From Siphlonurus alternatus (Eukaryota > Arthropoda > Insecta > Ephemeroptera > Siphlonuridae), in assembly GCA_949825025.1 (NCBI GenBank), contig OX463778.1, positions 32,433,969 to 32,497,968 on the forward strand: 64,000 nucleotides of DNA, read 5' to 3'. Numbering within the stretch: position 1 is the first letter of the stretch; each line of letters opens with the position of its first letter. Under the pieces are notes generated by a model. It saw nothing but the letters and a program-made list of their open reading frames with translations. It did not search any database and had not been told where the DNA came from. The position numbers were made by a program, and so were the translations under genes. Below, piece by piece: positions 1-16,479 of the stretch.

Positions 1-1580
1 ATGTTTATATTTGTTAATGAGTATAATTTATGTTATTTAAACAAATATTATTGCTGTACAAATATAATAATAATATTGGCAGTTTATGATCTTTACGTAT
101 AAAATAATATATGATCTAAATGTATATGTATGATATGATGTATAGACAAGTAGACCTTTCCAACTTTATTAGTTCTAATTGGCTAGAGCAGGTCAAATAA
201 ACCCCCCTCCCCCCTCTCAACTCTTGACCTTAATTTATAACATATAAGCACATTGTTATATACTGACTGTTTTCAGCCTAACTATTATAGCCACACGCGT
301 GTTATTTATTACTGAGCTGTGGGAGGAAGAAATACGAAGAGAGCAGACGTAAAATTGTTTAATTAGTAGTTAGGGTGACACCAAAATGTGCTCCATATAA
401 ACAATAAATTTTTCTTTACTTTGTAATTTATAACATTATAATTAAAGAGAAAAGATAACAAAAAAAATATATATATTTTTTTTATATAAATTATACTTGA
501 TAATTTTTACCCTCTTTTTTTATATAAAGTTTTTTATTGTTATTATTTTGTGCTTGAGAATAGAATTAAAAATTATTTTATGGAATAAAAAACAAAGTTT
601 TCATGAACATTCAGACGTAAAATTTATTATAATGTTTAGAAATAAATAATGAAATATATGTAAACTAAAGTATTATATTAATTAATTTATCGACGTTCAG
701 TGCATGTGTACTGTACTAAAAAATTAAAATAACTGCAATATAATTTAACTGCACAATAGCATAAATCCACCAAATAGTATACATTTATACTTTACATTGA
801 ATTTTCTGCTATTTTCATGCAGCAATAAGAGTCTTATTGAATTTATATACACGTATTACTATATAAACAAGAAGAATTTTATCTAAATACTTCAGATTAG
901 AAAATAAAATCATAATAATTATAAAAGTTTATTGGGTTAAATAGTACAGTAATTGTGTTTTTGCATAAGAAAAACAAACAAAAACAGTATGGATTATAAT
1001 GAAATTAAAAAAAAAAATCGTCTCGTTTTAGAGTTATCTCATGCATGAATGTAATTAAGAATGTGGTTGTTTTGAGTTTTTAACACATTTTAAATTAAAA
1101 TTGTTTGTATCACCAAAAATGGGTACAAAAAGAGAAGTAACCAAAAAAACCGACCCCATTACCCCATTACGAAATAACTATTAAATTCTTGAAATTTGAA
1201 ATAGAAACAACCATGCATAATTATATAATATCAATAATATGTATTAATTTTGTCTTATTTTAGAGTTTTCCGTGTTTCACTTATATGTTCTTTATTCCAT
1301 TTTATCATAATTTTAATATTAATACTATTAGTATAGTATCACTATATACTATAGTATAATCAAATTATATGATTTTAATATAAACCGCAAATATAAATTT
1401 TAAAATAAATAAAACATTGGAAGAAATTTCCCATTATTATTTTGTTATCATTGTACAGACCTTACCATTCATAATAATAATATTATATAAAATTTAATAT
1501 AAATATAGACACACATACTATATACATGTATACATAATATATTATTATACTATGTTTAAATTTAAAATGATTCAATATTT

Positions 1581-1584
<4 letters not shown>
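1..1584. other. AT-rich spacer, no gene seen
   Basis: I see no coding exon, RNA gene or repeat element here. The sequence is strongly AT-rich with short homopolymer runs. The only open frames are short and use AT-rich codons such as Ile, Lys, Tyr and Phe. Confidence 0.6.

Positions 1585-1623
<39 letters not shown>
1585..1623. repeat. (GA)n microsatellite
   Basis: A run of about 19 uninterrupted GA units on the plus strand, followed by a short GGGAGGGAAG purine tail. It is the shortest of thirteen GA/CT loci in the window. The Ser-Leu open frame on the minus strand is an artefact of the repeat. Confidence 0.95.
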
Positions 1624-1624
<1 letters not shown>

Positions 1625-1629
<5 letters not shown>

Positions 1630-2728
1630 AAGTGAGGGGTGTTTTATTATAATAGTAGCTGACACAATGGCATCAATGTTATTCACGCTTACGCTTCATT
1701 TGACGATATAATTATATACTAAATTTATACAGTAGGTATTATATAAATGCTTATAATATAACTGAATCGATATTATTATATGCAGTGACGATAAGACTTA
1801 ACAAAACAGTGCTGCTACTGCGGTGGTGATGGTTGGTTTAGAGACTCTCAAGTACTGCTAATATTTAGTCAGGGTGACTCATTGTTTTGAGGGAGGTGCA
1901 GGGGGGTGGGGGTGAAACTCACCATGAAGTTTTTGTGCTGAGTATAAAATATAAATGTTACCATGACATTATTATTATTATTATAGTTCTTTTTTATAAT
2001 ATAATGTTTTTAAGTTTCTTTCTACGTTGTTTTGTTACTATATATACTAATTTTTTATATCCAAAGGTCTCGATGGGATAGGGTTAGCACTAAAAGTAAG
2101 AGCAAAGTTGTGCGACAATTATTGATCCCTTATGTTTGAACTACTTTGAAATTTTCATTTTTTTTTTGTGTGTATATTATATAAAATAAAGTAAAAATAT
2201 TAATGGGGAAAAATTATATATCTTTTGATATAACATTAAAATTATGAGTTAAATTTTTTATTTTGTTTACAAAAGCTAAATGAGTTAGAAATTCAATTTA
2301 GCTTTCTTTCTAAAAAATTAATAGCCTTTATATATATATAAATATAAAGCCTAATATTTTTTTTTAATATGATTTATATAAAATTTATTTCCACTCAAAT
2401 GAAAATTTAATGTAATCATGTATTTTTAAATTTAATTAAAAACAAGTAAAGTCGCATTTTGTATTATAGAATAGACTAATTTATAAGGCTTCACAAGAAA
2501 TTTGAGACTTGAGGGGAAAAAAATCTTTATATTTTGTTTTGTTTTATTATATTATATATTATAATAATATACTATATATTTTATATGTTTTTACTCTCTT
2601 TTCTTGATGAAGCTTTTTTTGCTGTTGATTTAGAGAGTTGAATACTTAATTATTCATTCTTATTAAATATTTATTTTTAGATTAACTTTCATGCAATACC
2701 ATAGTTAGTCAAAAACCATACAATATAT

Positions 2729-2793
<65 letters not shown>

Positions 2794-5504
2794 CGCCGTT
2801 ATTATGTATGTTAATATCCACCCACCTTAAAAAAATCTTACTCTTTTTTAAACTGATCTGTCATAGAAACTAAATTATTATATATAATTTCTGATTATCA
2901 AAGTGTATTTCATGTTTAAAATAATTTTTTTACATCTTATCATTTTTCTTTAATCTGAATTTTATAACGTTATTAACTCTTTATTGTATACTATATTTCG
3001 TGTGTATGATTCAGATGTAAATTTCATTTTTTTTTCTGTTAATATTTTGTTTTGGTGACATTTCATGTTTAATTTAAAAAAAATATATTATTAATATTAT
3101 GCATAGTTAGTTTTATATAAATATACACATAAAAAACGTGTTGCATGTTATAATATACAGTTTTTTTTTATCAAATACGACAAGTTAAAGAGTTGTAAGA
3201 ACAAGTTATTATTTTCATAGATTTAAAAAAAAAATGTTCATATATATTTTATTACATAATATTGAAGATAAGATTACATTTTTTGATAAATCATCTCATT
3301 CATATTTATATAAAATAGTTTTTTTGAATTAATTTTATGACATAATGTCGTGATAAAACCATATTAGAAGTAATTTCTCACGTGAACACCTAGAACATAT
3401 TCTACGATGTTATATAGCAAGTTTTAATACTTCCAATAGTAATATTAAAACAGCTAGAATTAGATGAATATTAATTTAGTAGTAATATGTCGATTTTAGG
3501 AAGTTAGGATATAAAATAAAATGAATAATTTTTTAATAAATAACGTTGATATGTATTTCATGCAAAATACTATAAAGTTATATTATATAATTCTACTTTT
3601 ATGTTAATTCATTTTAGCTATTAAATTATTTAAGTATGATAACGGTCATTATGTTTTTTTATATGACAACTGTAATATTTTCGAGTAATTCTAATCCGTT
3701 CACTCACTGTATTATAATGTTAACAAATGAATTTCAATATTTTAGCTATATTAATTTTATTACCAACTTGTAAGTGTTTCTATATGGTAATGAAATATAA
3801 TTTATCGGAGGTTTTCTTTCATGATAACATTCAGTAAAATATATACTTTTGTTCCCACGTTCTTACAAAAATCTTTAACATTGTATTATTTATGGAGTAT
3901 CGAAGTTAAAATGAAAATTTTGAAAATATTATAGTATATGGAATTATTTTAAAGACATTCATGATTAAAATCAAACTTAAAAGTACAGCTTTACACGACA
4001 CGCTGAAGCAATGATGCCGTAAATATTTCAAATTATTAGGCTTTCAAATATGAATGAACTTAAAATATATTATATTTTCCATACTAGGAATTTTTAAAAC
4101 AAAACAAAACAAAACAAACAAAAAAGGGATTAGCATTATTATCTTATGATGCATACTTTATATATAATACTCATTTGTGTGATATAATATACTGTACAAA
4201 ACTGTATATGTACATTTTTAATACTTTCACTCTGTTGTATTTTGTTTCTAATGTATTTCATCTTGATTAACATTGTTGAATACTTTTTCTTTCTTTTTTT
4301 TTAAAAAAAAAACTTTGGGAGGTATAAGGATGAATACTTTTGTGAATAAAGGTCATACAAATCATATTCATAGTAAAAAATAAATTATTATTAAATTTTT
4401 CGTAAATTCACATTATCCTTAATTGAGTTGTTTGCAAACAATAAAGATAATTGAAAACTTTCTACCCAGACAGTGGAGGAAAATGATTCTTTCTGGACTA
4501 TAGGATGATATAAATATTTGCTGGCGATCACAACATGATGCAACATTGACACCACCAACGCTCTGAGGATCATAGTTGTTGACACATCCTGAACTCTAAA
4601 CTTAAAATACATAATTATTGTGATGAAGCCGGACGTTTTGCAGTTTCTTTTCAACAAAAATTATAAAAAGTTTTGTACAAAATTTACAAAAAGAAAAAAG
4701 TTTAGCATGGAGGCTTACGTAGTTCCCAAAAATATGATAATAAATTAGGGGTGAGTTAAAGGGATGAACTAAACCCATCATCCACTTCTTATTAAATGTA
4801 TTAATTTGTGCCTATTGTTACACCACGTTCATACTTATCTTATAATTGTCAGAAGTCTTACGTTTTCTTAACATTTGTATGGTGTGTTACATACCTTCAC
4901 TCAAGGCAGGCGTAATGGCGGCTTGGACTTTCGTGTCATTTTTTTTACTTGTATGATTGAGACACTTTTTATTAATTGTATTACATTACCATTACCCTCA
5001 AATATATTAATTAGCCATATAATTATATTGATATCCCTATATATAATGTTTGTATAATAATGTAAATATACAACATCTCAAGTTCAGTGTGTTTGAAAAA
5101 TACATCAAACTTATATAAATTTAACGTTGAAACCTTGATAATAAATTTATATAAAATATAAAGCATTTTGTAATTTTGGTTTAAATATATTATAAATTAA
5201 TATTAGCTTGTACTAACACACATTTACGTATAAGAGTATATAGTCACGTAGTGTTATGATATGTTATAGCTATAATTGCTGAGAGAAAACATCAGTACAG
5301 TACAGCAAGCAGAGCTTTTGCTTAGGTTTGCTTGCATATATGAAAAGGAAGGAGAGAATAAGAGGAGGTGGAGAAGGTAACAGAGAGAGAGAGGGAGGTA
5401 AGGTTATATTATGCTATGGCAGTAGGAGCGTAGTGTTTTGAGTTATTTATAATGGGCCCTTGCAAGATTAATGAGTATATCATGGCTCCTCGGTAGGCTG
5501 CAGT
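1625..5504. other. AT-rich spacer with a TA tract
   Basis: No gene is supported. A (TA)n tract lies at about 2734-2787 after a short (TG)n run. The open frames at 1887-2081, 4391-4657 and 4875-5057 have no recognisable domain, no matching splice sites and random-looking composition. The last part, about 5335-5400, is purine-rich. Confidence 0.55.
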
Positions 5505-5608
<104 letters not shown>

Positions 5609-5658
5609 CACCTTCTGTTGAGCGTACTCACTCTTCTACGTAGAAGTAGCAGCGTTTT

Positions 5659-5703
5659 ATACTTGCAAGACAGACTCTCTTTCTCTCTCTCTCTTGCAAG
5701 TAT
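5659..5703. other. short perfect-stem hairpin
   Basis: ATACTTGCAAG at 5659-5669 is exactly complementary to CTTGCAAGTAT at 5693-5703, leaving a 23-base pyrimidine-rich loop. The flanks are also partly complementary (GCGTTTT on the left, AAACACGC on the right). It could be a cruciform, a small RNA hairpin or chance. Function is unknown. Confidence 0.6.
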
Positions 5704-6290
5704 CGCATAAACACGCGCGAGATATATTCATATTTTACATCATACAGTACACCCACATAGAAAAGTAAACATTCTTTTATAATTCATAAACATTTTTTTT
5801 TTATCTTTTGACGTTTTTTTTTTATATAAATATAAAAACTTCAATATTCTTTTGCCAAGAAAAATAAAACAAAAAAGAAATATAATGTATATTTTATATT
5901 ATATAACATATTATATTAAATATACAAAAAGGAATGGTGGTATTTTTAAATTCTTGGTACATTTTAAATTATTACCACTATGTAGTGTCATCTAGTGTTC
6001 AAAATCTTAAGCTTTAAGTTTTGATATAAAATAAAATGTTTCAATTTTGATGATGCAACATAAAAGTTTTCGTATGATGTTTTAATTGTAACAGCTTATG
6101 TAGTTTTTAATACAATAAAATACTCAAAGTTAAATTTAATGTAGCTGTAATCTTTTGTACTAATCATCACTTTTTTATTCAGCAGTATAATATATTATGA
6201 AAAATTTCAAGTTCTATATAGACATATATACTGTATTTTAATGATAGATACAGTATATGAAGAATACCAAATTATTTATGCTACTCTGAT

Positions 6291-6480
6291 TTTTCAGATT
6301 TTTTTAGAGCCTGGAGACTTAAAAAAAATATTGGAAGTTCAAAGAGAGTCCTCAATAGGCGTCCGTCACTTCCTAATAAAACTAGTCAAAAGGATATGAC
6401 TAAACCGGGCGTGGGTTCAAACCCGAACTTTTTTAACATTTTAGCAATACTTTCTGTCCTCTAAAAAATCTGGAAAAAGA
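6291..6480. mobile_element. small inverted-repeat element with a tRNA-like B box
   Basis: The left end TTTTTCAGATTTTTTTAGAG and right end CTCTAAAAAATCTGGAAAAAG are near-perfect inverted copies about 190 bases apart, the size and form of a non-autonomous DNA element (MITE). The interior contains GGGTTCAAACCCG at about 6414-6426, which matches the RNA polymerase III B-box consensus. I found no fitting A box or tRNA cloverleaf, so I do not call a tRNA. No clear target-site duplication is visible. A degraded tRNA-derived SINE is the alternative. Confidence 0.4.
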
Positions 6481-6644
6481 AAAGAGTAACATCATTTGGT
6501 TTGGTGATCATTCATTTCTGTAGTAAAAAAATCATGTAGGTTGTCATTCTTAATATAGGAACAGTTAATCAAATTTCGAATTTCCGTCGTACGTGTCGCA
6601 GTGGGGGTGGAATACAACAGAACTATGTACCTTGTAACATTTTT

Positions 6645-6841
6645 CAGGCGTGGATCCATAGGGAAAGGGGTGCGGGCGCGACTGCGTGGGGAGGGGGGGG
6701 GGGGGAGGCTGTAGCCCACTCTGAAATTTTAAATTTTTAAATTTAACATAGGAAGTATAGGCATTTTCCCATTCCATTTTTTTTTAACATTGGTCTTATG
6801 GAGACAGCCCTTCCCGAAATTTGTTTCTGGATCCGCGCTTG
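6645..6841. mobile_element. 197-bp hAT-like MITE with 8-bp target duplication
   Basis: The ends are inverted copies: CAGGCGTGGATCC at the left and GGATCCGCGCTTG at the right. The element is flanked on both sides by the same 8 bases, ACATTTTT (6637-6644 and 6842-6849). An 8-bp target-site duplication with short TIRs starting CA is characteristic of the hAT superfamily. The interior has a G homopolymer-rich run near 6690-6710 and no transposase, so this would be a non-autonomous copy. The two short overlapping minus-strand open frames here (6492-6719, 6565-6777) are spurious. Confidence 0.75.
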
Positions 6842-6849
6842 ACATTTTT

Positions 6850-11130
<4,281 letters not shown>

Positions 11131-11149
11131 AAACGACACTTATCAATCT

Positions 11150-11375
11150 GTTATTGAACAAAAAAATAAAGGGGGATGAGGGGACTATAGAGCTGAGCGG
11201 TGAGATCCTCAAGTTAGCGCGCCAAGCGAGCGTACCTAATTGGAGCCTTGTTCGTTCACTCGCTAGCTACTACTGCTGCCATCGCTTCTTTCCACTCCTC
11301 CCGGCGCCTACGATCAACAAGTGCTTCCGTCGAGCTCTGCTTTTTCCCTGCATGATCATGGTGTATATATGATAT
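11150..11375. other. GC-richer island, possible non-coding exon
   Basis: This stretch stands out from the background by CpG and GC content, for example GCGCGCC and CCCGGCGCC motifs. It has donor-like sequences on both strands: GCG|GTGAGA on plus near 11200 and TAG|GTACGC on minus near 11235. The 91-aa plus-strand frame (11097-11372) begins in AT-rich flank and resembles no family. It could be a first exon, a promoter or part of an old transposon. I cannot tell which. Confidence 0.3.
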
Positions 11376-11850
11376 GGGTCTATAGACCTATTTGTAGACC
11401 GTACTTAACCCTTATTCTCATGTATATTATAGACAAGATGTTAAAATATTACCAAAGAGCTTAAATATCTGATACCTTTTTATATACCTCTTGCACTTTT
11501 TTTTCTCTTGTATATAACATAATATATACTTTGATGCTATATAGCTCTTTTGTTATAATACAAATTTTTGCTACACTGGAAGTAAGATAAGTGATTGTTT
11601 TGTATTTTCGGGCAATTGACTGCACATTTTGGTCAATGTATGTCCCCAGAGAGGTCTATTTTAGACTGCAATTTTTCTGTTATACTGTAGGTAAGATTTA
11701 TGACTAGAAAACGCGAGGAATAATTATTGTATTTCCTTAAGTATGATGCACTGGTATATGAAATAATGTCTTTACATATTTCTCATTGTTATTTATATTG
11801 AACTGTAAAAAAAAAGTGTCTTATTTTACTCAAGATCCTCCTATATATTA
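11376..11850. other. AT-rich spacer
   Basis: No gene seen. Two loosely similar stretches (ACTGGAAGTAAGAT near 11575 and ACTGTAGGTAAGAT near 11684) suggest an old local duplication. Confidence 0.4.
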
Positions 11851-12694
11851 CACTGCAAAAAATCGGTATTCAGACCCTCCATGCTTTTAACATTTACTGA
11901 ACGTTAAAAGTATTTAGAAAAATAGCTAAATGTCTTTGCTATTTAATCACTGTTTTTACCATTTAAAAACTAACGTTTTAAACATTAGATTTTTGTTAAT
12001 AGAATTAGCATTCAGAAATTGTATGTTAATAGCATTTAGAAGTATTATATGCGGAATAGATCGTAATATATTTTAGGGGTCGACCCTTAGAGGGTCATTA
12101 TTCTTACTGAATCAATTAAAGCCAATGCTAAATCCATAATCCTCACAGTTTTTGACAAATTTTGTTATAAATATTTGTATACTTTTAAAAATGACCCCTG
12201 TTAGACCCCAAGGGTCGACCCTTAAAATACGTAAATAAGAGCTCTAAAGTTAATTAAGGACATTGCTAATGTCAATTTTGCAATTTTTCACGAAAAAAAA
12301 ATTTAAGGGTCTTTCGACCCTTAAGGGTCAAAGGGTCGCAAATTTAAGGGTCACCATTAGAACCGCCATCAAATTTTACCCTAGGGTCGAAATTTGTATA
12401 ACCTTGTATTAAAATGAACCCTTGTCATTTCACTATAGCTCTTATTTATTTTATATACCTCAATAATACTCTTCCTACTAAGAAAGCATTAGCAGTGCAG
12501 TGGTAAGGGTATGATCGAAAGTGATTACCGAAGTTAAGCTGGCGAGTAGTTTGATTGGTGATCACTTTTTAGCTTTTTACAACAGGTATGAAGAACGTAA
12601 ACAATAAAAGCATTGAGAAGCTAAACACTTTTGGTGATGCAAAAGTGATTGTGGAGATTCTCAATGCCTTTGGTATTTAGTTGTTTTTGCAGTG
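11851..12694. mobile_element. 0.84-kb TIR-bounded segment with TA flanks
   Basis: CACTGCAAAAA at 11851-11861 is matched by its exact reverse complement TTTTTGCAGTG at 12684-12694, and both ends are bordered by TA. This fits a non-autonomous DNA transposon inserted at TA. The interior has many copies of the self-complementary motif AGGGTCGACCCT and shorter AAGGGTC pieces at 12070-12400, then a 5S-rRNA-like stretch at 12487-12570. No transposase frame is present. The TIR is short, so an accidental match cannot be fully excluded. Confidence 0.5.
12487..12570 (+). repeat. 5S rRNA-like fragment, possible 5S-derived SINE
   Basis: ACCGAAGTTAAGC (about 12526-12538) matches the internal-promoter box A region of animal 5S rRNA exactly. 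It is preceded by GATCGAAAGTGATT, resembling the 5S stretch CCGATCACC, and followed about 20 bases later by TTTGATTGGTGATC, which aligns with the 5S intermediate element and box C (TTGGATGGGTGACC). The fragment is too diverged and too short to be a functional 5S gene. SINE3-type elements carry such 5S-derived heads, so a SINE relic is the most economical reading. This comparison was made from memory. Confidence 0.45.
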
Positions 12695-12744
12695 TATACT
12701 AAAATAATAATAATAATTTTTTTTCTACATTACTCATGCATCTG

Positions 12745-12965
12745 GGAGCATCTTCCATCAATTGCCGACCATCCTGATTGAGGTTTCCATGGTTCCTTAA
12801 ATCACAACTAGGGATGGATTGCAATGCTATAAGCTATATGACTACCCCGGTTTGGAAGGGATACACAAAATCGATATTTCAGTGACAAAATCCCAAGCAT
12901 TGCCAAGTCGGGTCCACGAAGAGCCGAGAAGTTAAGCTCAGCTTCTTGTGACCAATATCCTACAT
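12745..12965 (+). repeat. degenerate interspersed repeat, RTE/SINE-like
   Basis: ATCCTGATTGAGGTTTCC followed by ATGGTTCCTTAAATCAC resembles a segment I associate with non-LTR (RTE-like) or SINE tails that are widespread in arthropod genomes. Further on, CCGAGAAGTTAAGCTC near 12923 again contains the GAAGTTAAGC core seen in the 5S-like segment 400 bases upstream. No open frame is present. The family assignment is from memory and weak; the repetitive nature is more likely than the exact class. Confidence 0.35.
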
Positions 12966-12969
12966 CAAC

Positions 12970-13785
12970 AGGGTTCAGTTAAGGCAAACAACTAATAATA
13001 TTATTATTTAATAATTAAAATCTGTTCATTTCAGTTCGCCTTCTCAAGATATGCCGCCACTACTTAATTAAACTTGAATTAAATCAAAATTGTTGCTCTA
13101 CATCACCAACAAATTCTATAAAACTAAAATTACCAATAAAAAAATAATTATATATAATAAAATTTAAAAAAAAAAAGAAACAATTTTATATATAATTATA
13201 TTCTTGTTATAAAAACAAGTTAAATAATAATAGTAATAATACAAACCAAAAAAATATTATATATTTCTCACTATATATCTTGTTTGTATTCTTATTTAAG
13301 AGTTAGTTTGATCTGGAAATATACAATAAAAGAGGGATGCAAATCACATAAGAGAAGACACGTAATTATAACGTAGCGGCAGTAGACTTCTTTATATATT
13401 ATAAGGGAGGAGGTACACATATATATTATTATAATAATGGTCCTGTAGGAATCGTGAAGCAACAACAACAGCAGCAGCAGCGTCGACCAAGTCAACCTTG
13501 AACTTCTTAGTCTGCTGGTAAGAGGGGCCGGGACACACCAACCTTTTATTATTGCGGTTTTAGACAAGGGAACTTCCACCATTGCTACGCTAGAAATGAT
13601 AATAATAATAATAATGTTCTAAAAAAAATAACTTTAAAATTATTATATATTATTTAAGTACAATTGAGAAGAGAAAAAAATGTTAAATATTATTATTTTG
13701 AAACTATTATAATATATTATATAATATTTTTTCTTCGAGACAGTATTATATGATTTTAAAATGTTGTATTAAAAATAATGTAAAA

Positions 13786-13787
<2 letters not shown>
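12970..13787. other. AT-rich spacer
   Basis: No gene is supported. The minus-strand frame at 13292-13582 spans a (CAG)-like run at 13463-13481 and has no domain. The sequence becomes purely AT-rich towards the GAA tract. Confidence 0.45.
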
Positions 13788-13816
<29 letters not shown>

Positions 13817-14073
13817 AAGAAGAAGAAGAAGAAGAAGAAGAAGAAGAAGAAGAAGAAGAAGAAGAAGAAGAAGAAGAAGAAGAGAAGAAGAAGAAGAAGA
13901 AGAAGAAGAAGAAGAAGAAGAAGAAGAAGAAGAAGAAGAAGAAGAAGAAGAAGAAGAGAAGAAGAAGAAGAAGAAGAAGAAGAAGAAGAAGAAGAAGAAG
14001 AAGAAGAAGAAGAAGAAGAAGAAGAAGAAGAAGAGAAGAAGAAGAAGAAGAAGAAGAAGAAGAAGAAGAAGAA
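13788..14073. repeat. (GAA)n trinucleotide array, ~95 units
   Basis: About 286 bases of GAA, interrupted three times by a two-base unit (AG instead of AAG) at 13883-13884, 13957-13958 and 14034-14035. Spacings are 74 and 77 bases, so the array is probably built of larger duplicated blocks of 24-25 units. The minus-strand frame reading poly-Ser, poly-Leu, poly-Phe and poly-Ser is an artefact: each two-base unit shifts the frame. Long GAA tracts can form triplex (H-DNA). Confidence 0.97.
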
Positions 14074-14143
14074 ATTAATGTAACATGCAAGGTTATTTCT
14101 ATTTTTATTTTGGAGATTTTGTTATATTATACTTTTTTTTTTT

Positions 14144-14254
<111 letters not shown>

Positions 14255-14689
14255 TTGACTGATTCGGTATCTCTCTGCAATTTTTGTTACGAAAAAATAC
14301 TGACCATTCTGAATTAGCTTCAAAAATTGTCTTCATATTATAAGGTCGATCTAAATACAGAGTTAATTATCTGATTGTTGTTAGAAATACTTTACAATTT
14401 CATTTTTTTTCCTGCCTTTATTTTCAAAGTTGCATATAATTATGTATAAGTGCAGTTTTTGTCTTTACTAAAATTATAGACATTTATCAAATACGAAAAA
14501 TATGTATAATTATATGAATTTGATGTCTTTTAATTTTCTTACAATAATAGCTCATGTTGTTTAATTATGCGCTTCCAAAATCTCTATATTATGACATTTC
14601 TTTCACACATTACACCATCTGTAACTATGATGTCGATTATTATGGATTATTTTATAACAAAAAACTTTCAGAGCGGTGGTTAAAAGACC

Positions 14690-14880
14690 GACTCACACCG
14701 GGTTTGGCGGTACTTATAGCTCGCGAATGACGACAGCAGGCACTCTTGAAGTCCTTCCTTCCCCGCAGAGCCCTCCAAACTTAGCCCAGGGTGCAGTTTA
14801 GTCACCGGAGCACGTTGTTGACAATTCTCCTCTGCGGGAGTCGATAGATAAACCAACGGGTGACAAATAACCCCCGACTG
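14690..14880. other. GC-richer island with inverted repeat
   Basis: This is a sharp composition island in AT-rich DNA. CCCCGCAGAG near 14761 and CTCTGCGGG near 14829 are inverted copies about 60 bases apart, so a transcript could form a stem. A 78-aa minus-strand frame covers it (14680-14916) and a good minus-strand donor, GGT|GTGAGT, lies at about 14693-14698. No product is recognised. It may be an exon, a structured non-coding RNA or a transposon relic. Confidence 0.3.
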
Positions 14881-15034
14881 TTTGTTATAACTAAAGGTGA
14901 TTGGAAAATTTAACACTAAAAATTGTCTTTTTATAGAACGAACTATTGTTATTAATTTTTTTTTTTTAGTCTCCCTCTCTGATTTTTTATTATTATTATT
15001 TTTTACAATAAAAATTTGATTAAGATTTGGGCTT

Positions 15035-15410
15035 TCATTTACTCTATATTAATGTAATTTTAAAAATTTCACGAGTGTGATTTTTGTTATTGGATTTTTT
15101 TTAAAGTAATAACTTAGTTAAAAATTTTGTTTACATTCAAAATATTAGAATTTATATTTGGTAAAAATTTATTATCAAAATGTTTAAAAAATAAAAATAT
15201 TTATATATGTATATGGACAGAGAGAATTTTGTTGATTGAATAAAAATTCATATAAACTGACGTATTCTCAATTATTTTTACTTACAATTTTTTTTTACAA
15301 TAACTCAATTAAAAGACTTTTATTAAATATTAATTTGATTATAAATAGTCTGAAAAAAAAAATCGATTCTGTTTAAAACACTGACTATTTACAAATTTAG
15401 TGTCACATTT
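15035..15410. repeat. dispersed repeat, copy A
   Basis: This segment is collinear with 25896-26228 in the same orientation. Shared blocks include TTGGTAAAAATTTATT, TCAAAATGTTTAAAAAA, TTGATTGAATAAAAATTCAT, ACTGACGTATTCTCAATTA and ATTTACAAATTTAGT. Differences are scattered substitutions and small indels, as expected for an old interspersed repeat. No TIR, poly-A tail or open frame identifies the class. Confidence 0.7.
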
Positions 15411-16479
15411 TTTTTTTTTTTTTAGCTTTTACACTGTTCTAAATATTTTCATTTTCTCTCAAACAGAGGCAATGTGTTGTATTTTTTAAAAAGTAGTATT
15501 ACCCGTGGCTTCATGAATGCGCCCTGACACGTATATAATTCAAACTTTCGGATACTTGTTATTTTTATTTTCTTCAGCATATTATAAGTTTTTGTATTTT
15601 TGAGGGACAATTTTATGAAGAATAAGTCCTTAAAATCTCTTTACAAACACTTGGTGATTTAACATAAATTCCTTAATATAAAAAAAGAGTTTCAAATTAT
15701 ATGCACACGTTTTCTTCAGACACATTACAAGGTAGAGAATATTTTCTGGAAGTTCAAATGAAATTTCTGAGAATGCAATTAAGCTCTTTCAAACGAATTA
15801 AAATTTTCTTACAAAATGACAATATATAATTACCTCTTTAAATCAATAAAGAATATTAGCGTTACCTCAACAGACTGTATTTCTTATTGTTTCTGTTCTC
15901 AGTTTCAGAGATCCTGTTAAAAAAGCCTGCCAACTTTATAAATATGCAGAACAAACAACTTACATGGAAAAATGAAACAAATGCACAAATCTACTTGACT
16001 TCAAAATTTTACACTATAAAACCTACATAATGATGAGCAACCTTATAATAATAACATAATAACGGATATCTTTTTGAAGGTTTGTGCTACACCCCATGTA
16101 CGTGTAAAAATATTTCACCTGCTAGACCTCAATTGGATAAAATAGAGACTTTTAAACTTTAGTAAAAGGACAAATATTTTATTATTCATAAATTTGTTCT
16201 GTAAAATAATTAGGATTTATTGCTTTGTATGATGAAAAGCCAATTTTTCTTTTTTGCAATTTTATTTCCAATACATATAGGTACATGTCATTCTTTTGTA
16301 TATAATATAAACTTTTATTTTTTTCTGTTGGACATATGGACAAATAGATGTCGAATATTTATATATATATTTTTTATTTTTACGTTGTTAACAAATTGGG
16401 CTAAAGGTATTAGGGATTGGTATAAATACAAGTAGACAATAGGAATATACATCACAGTTGGGACGGTAAGTGAGCGAAT
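15411..16479. other. AT-rich spacer up to the first gap
   Basis: Nothing beyond AT-rich sequence is seen. The frame at 16220-16435 is hydrophobic and AT-driven, with no domain. Confidence 0.45.

Noticed and set aside
6395..6430. Possible tRNA gene around GGGTTCAAACCCG
   Set aside because: No A box at the right distance and no cloverleaf; kept only as a repeat-associated B box.
13746..14090. 114-aa minus-strand frame of poly-Ser, poly-Leu, poly-Phe
   Set aside because: It is only the translation of the GAA array; the residue changes mark 2-base interruptions that shift frame.
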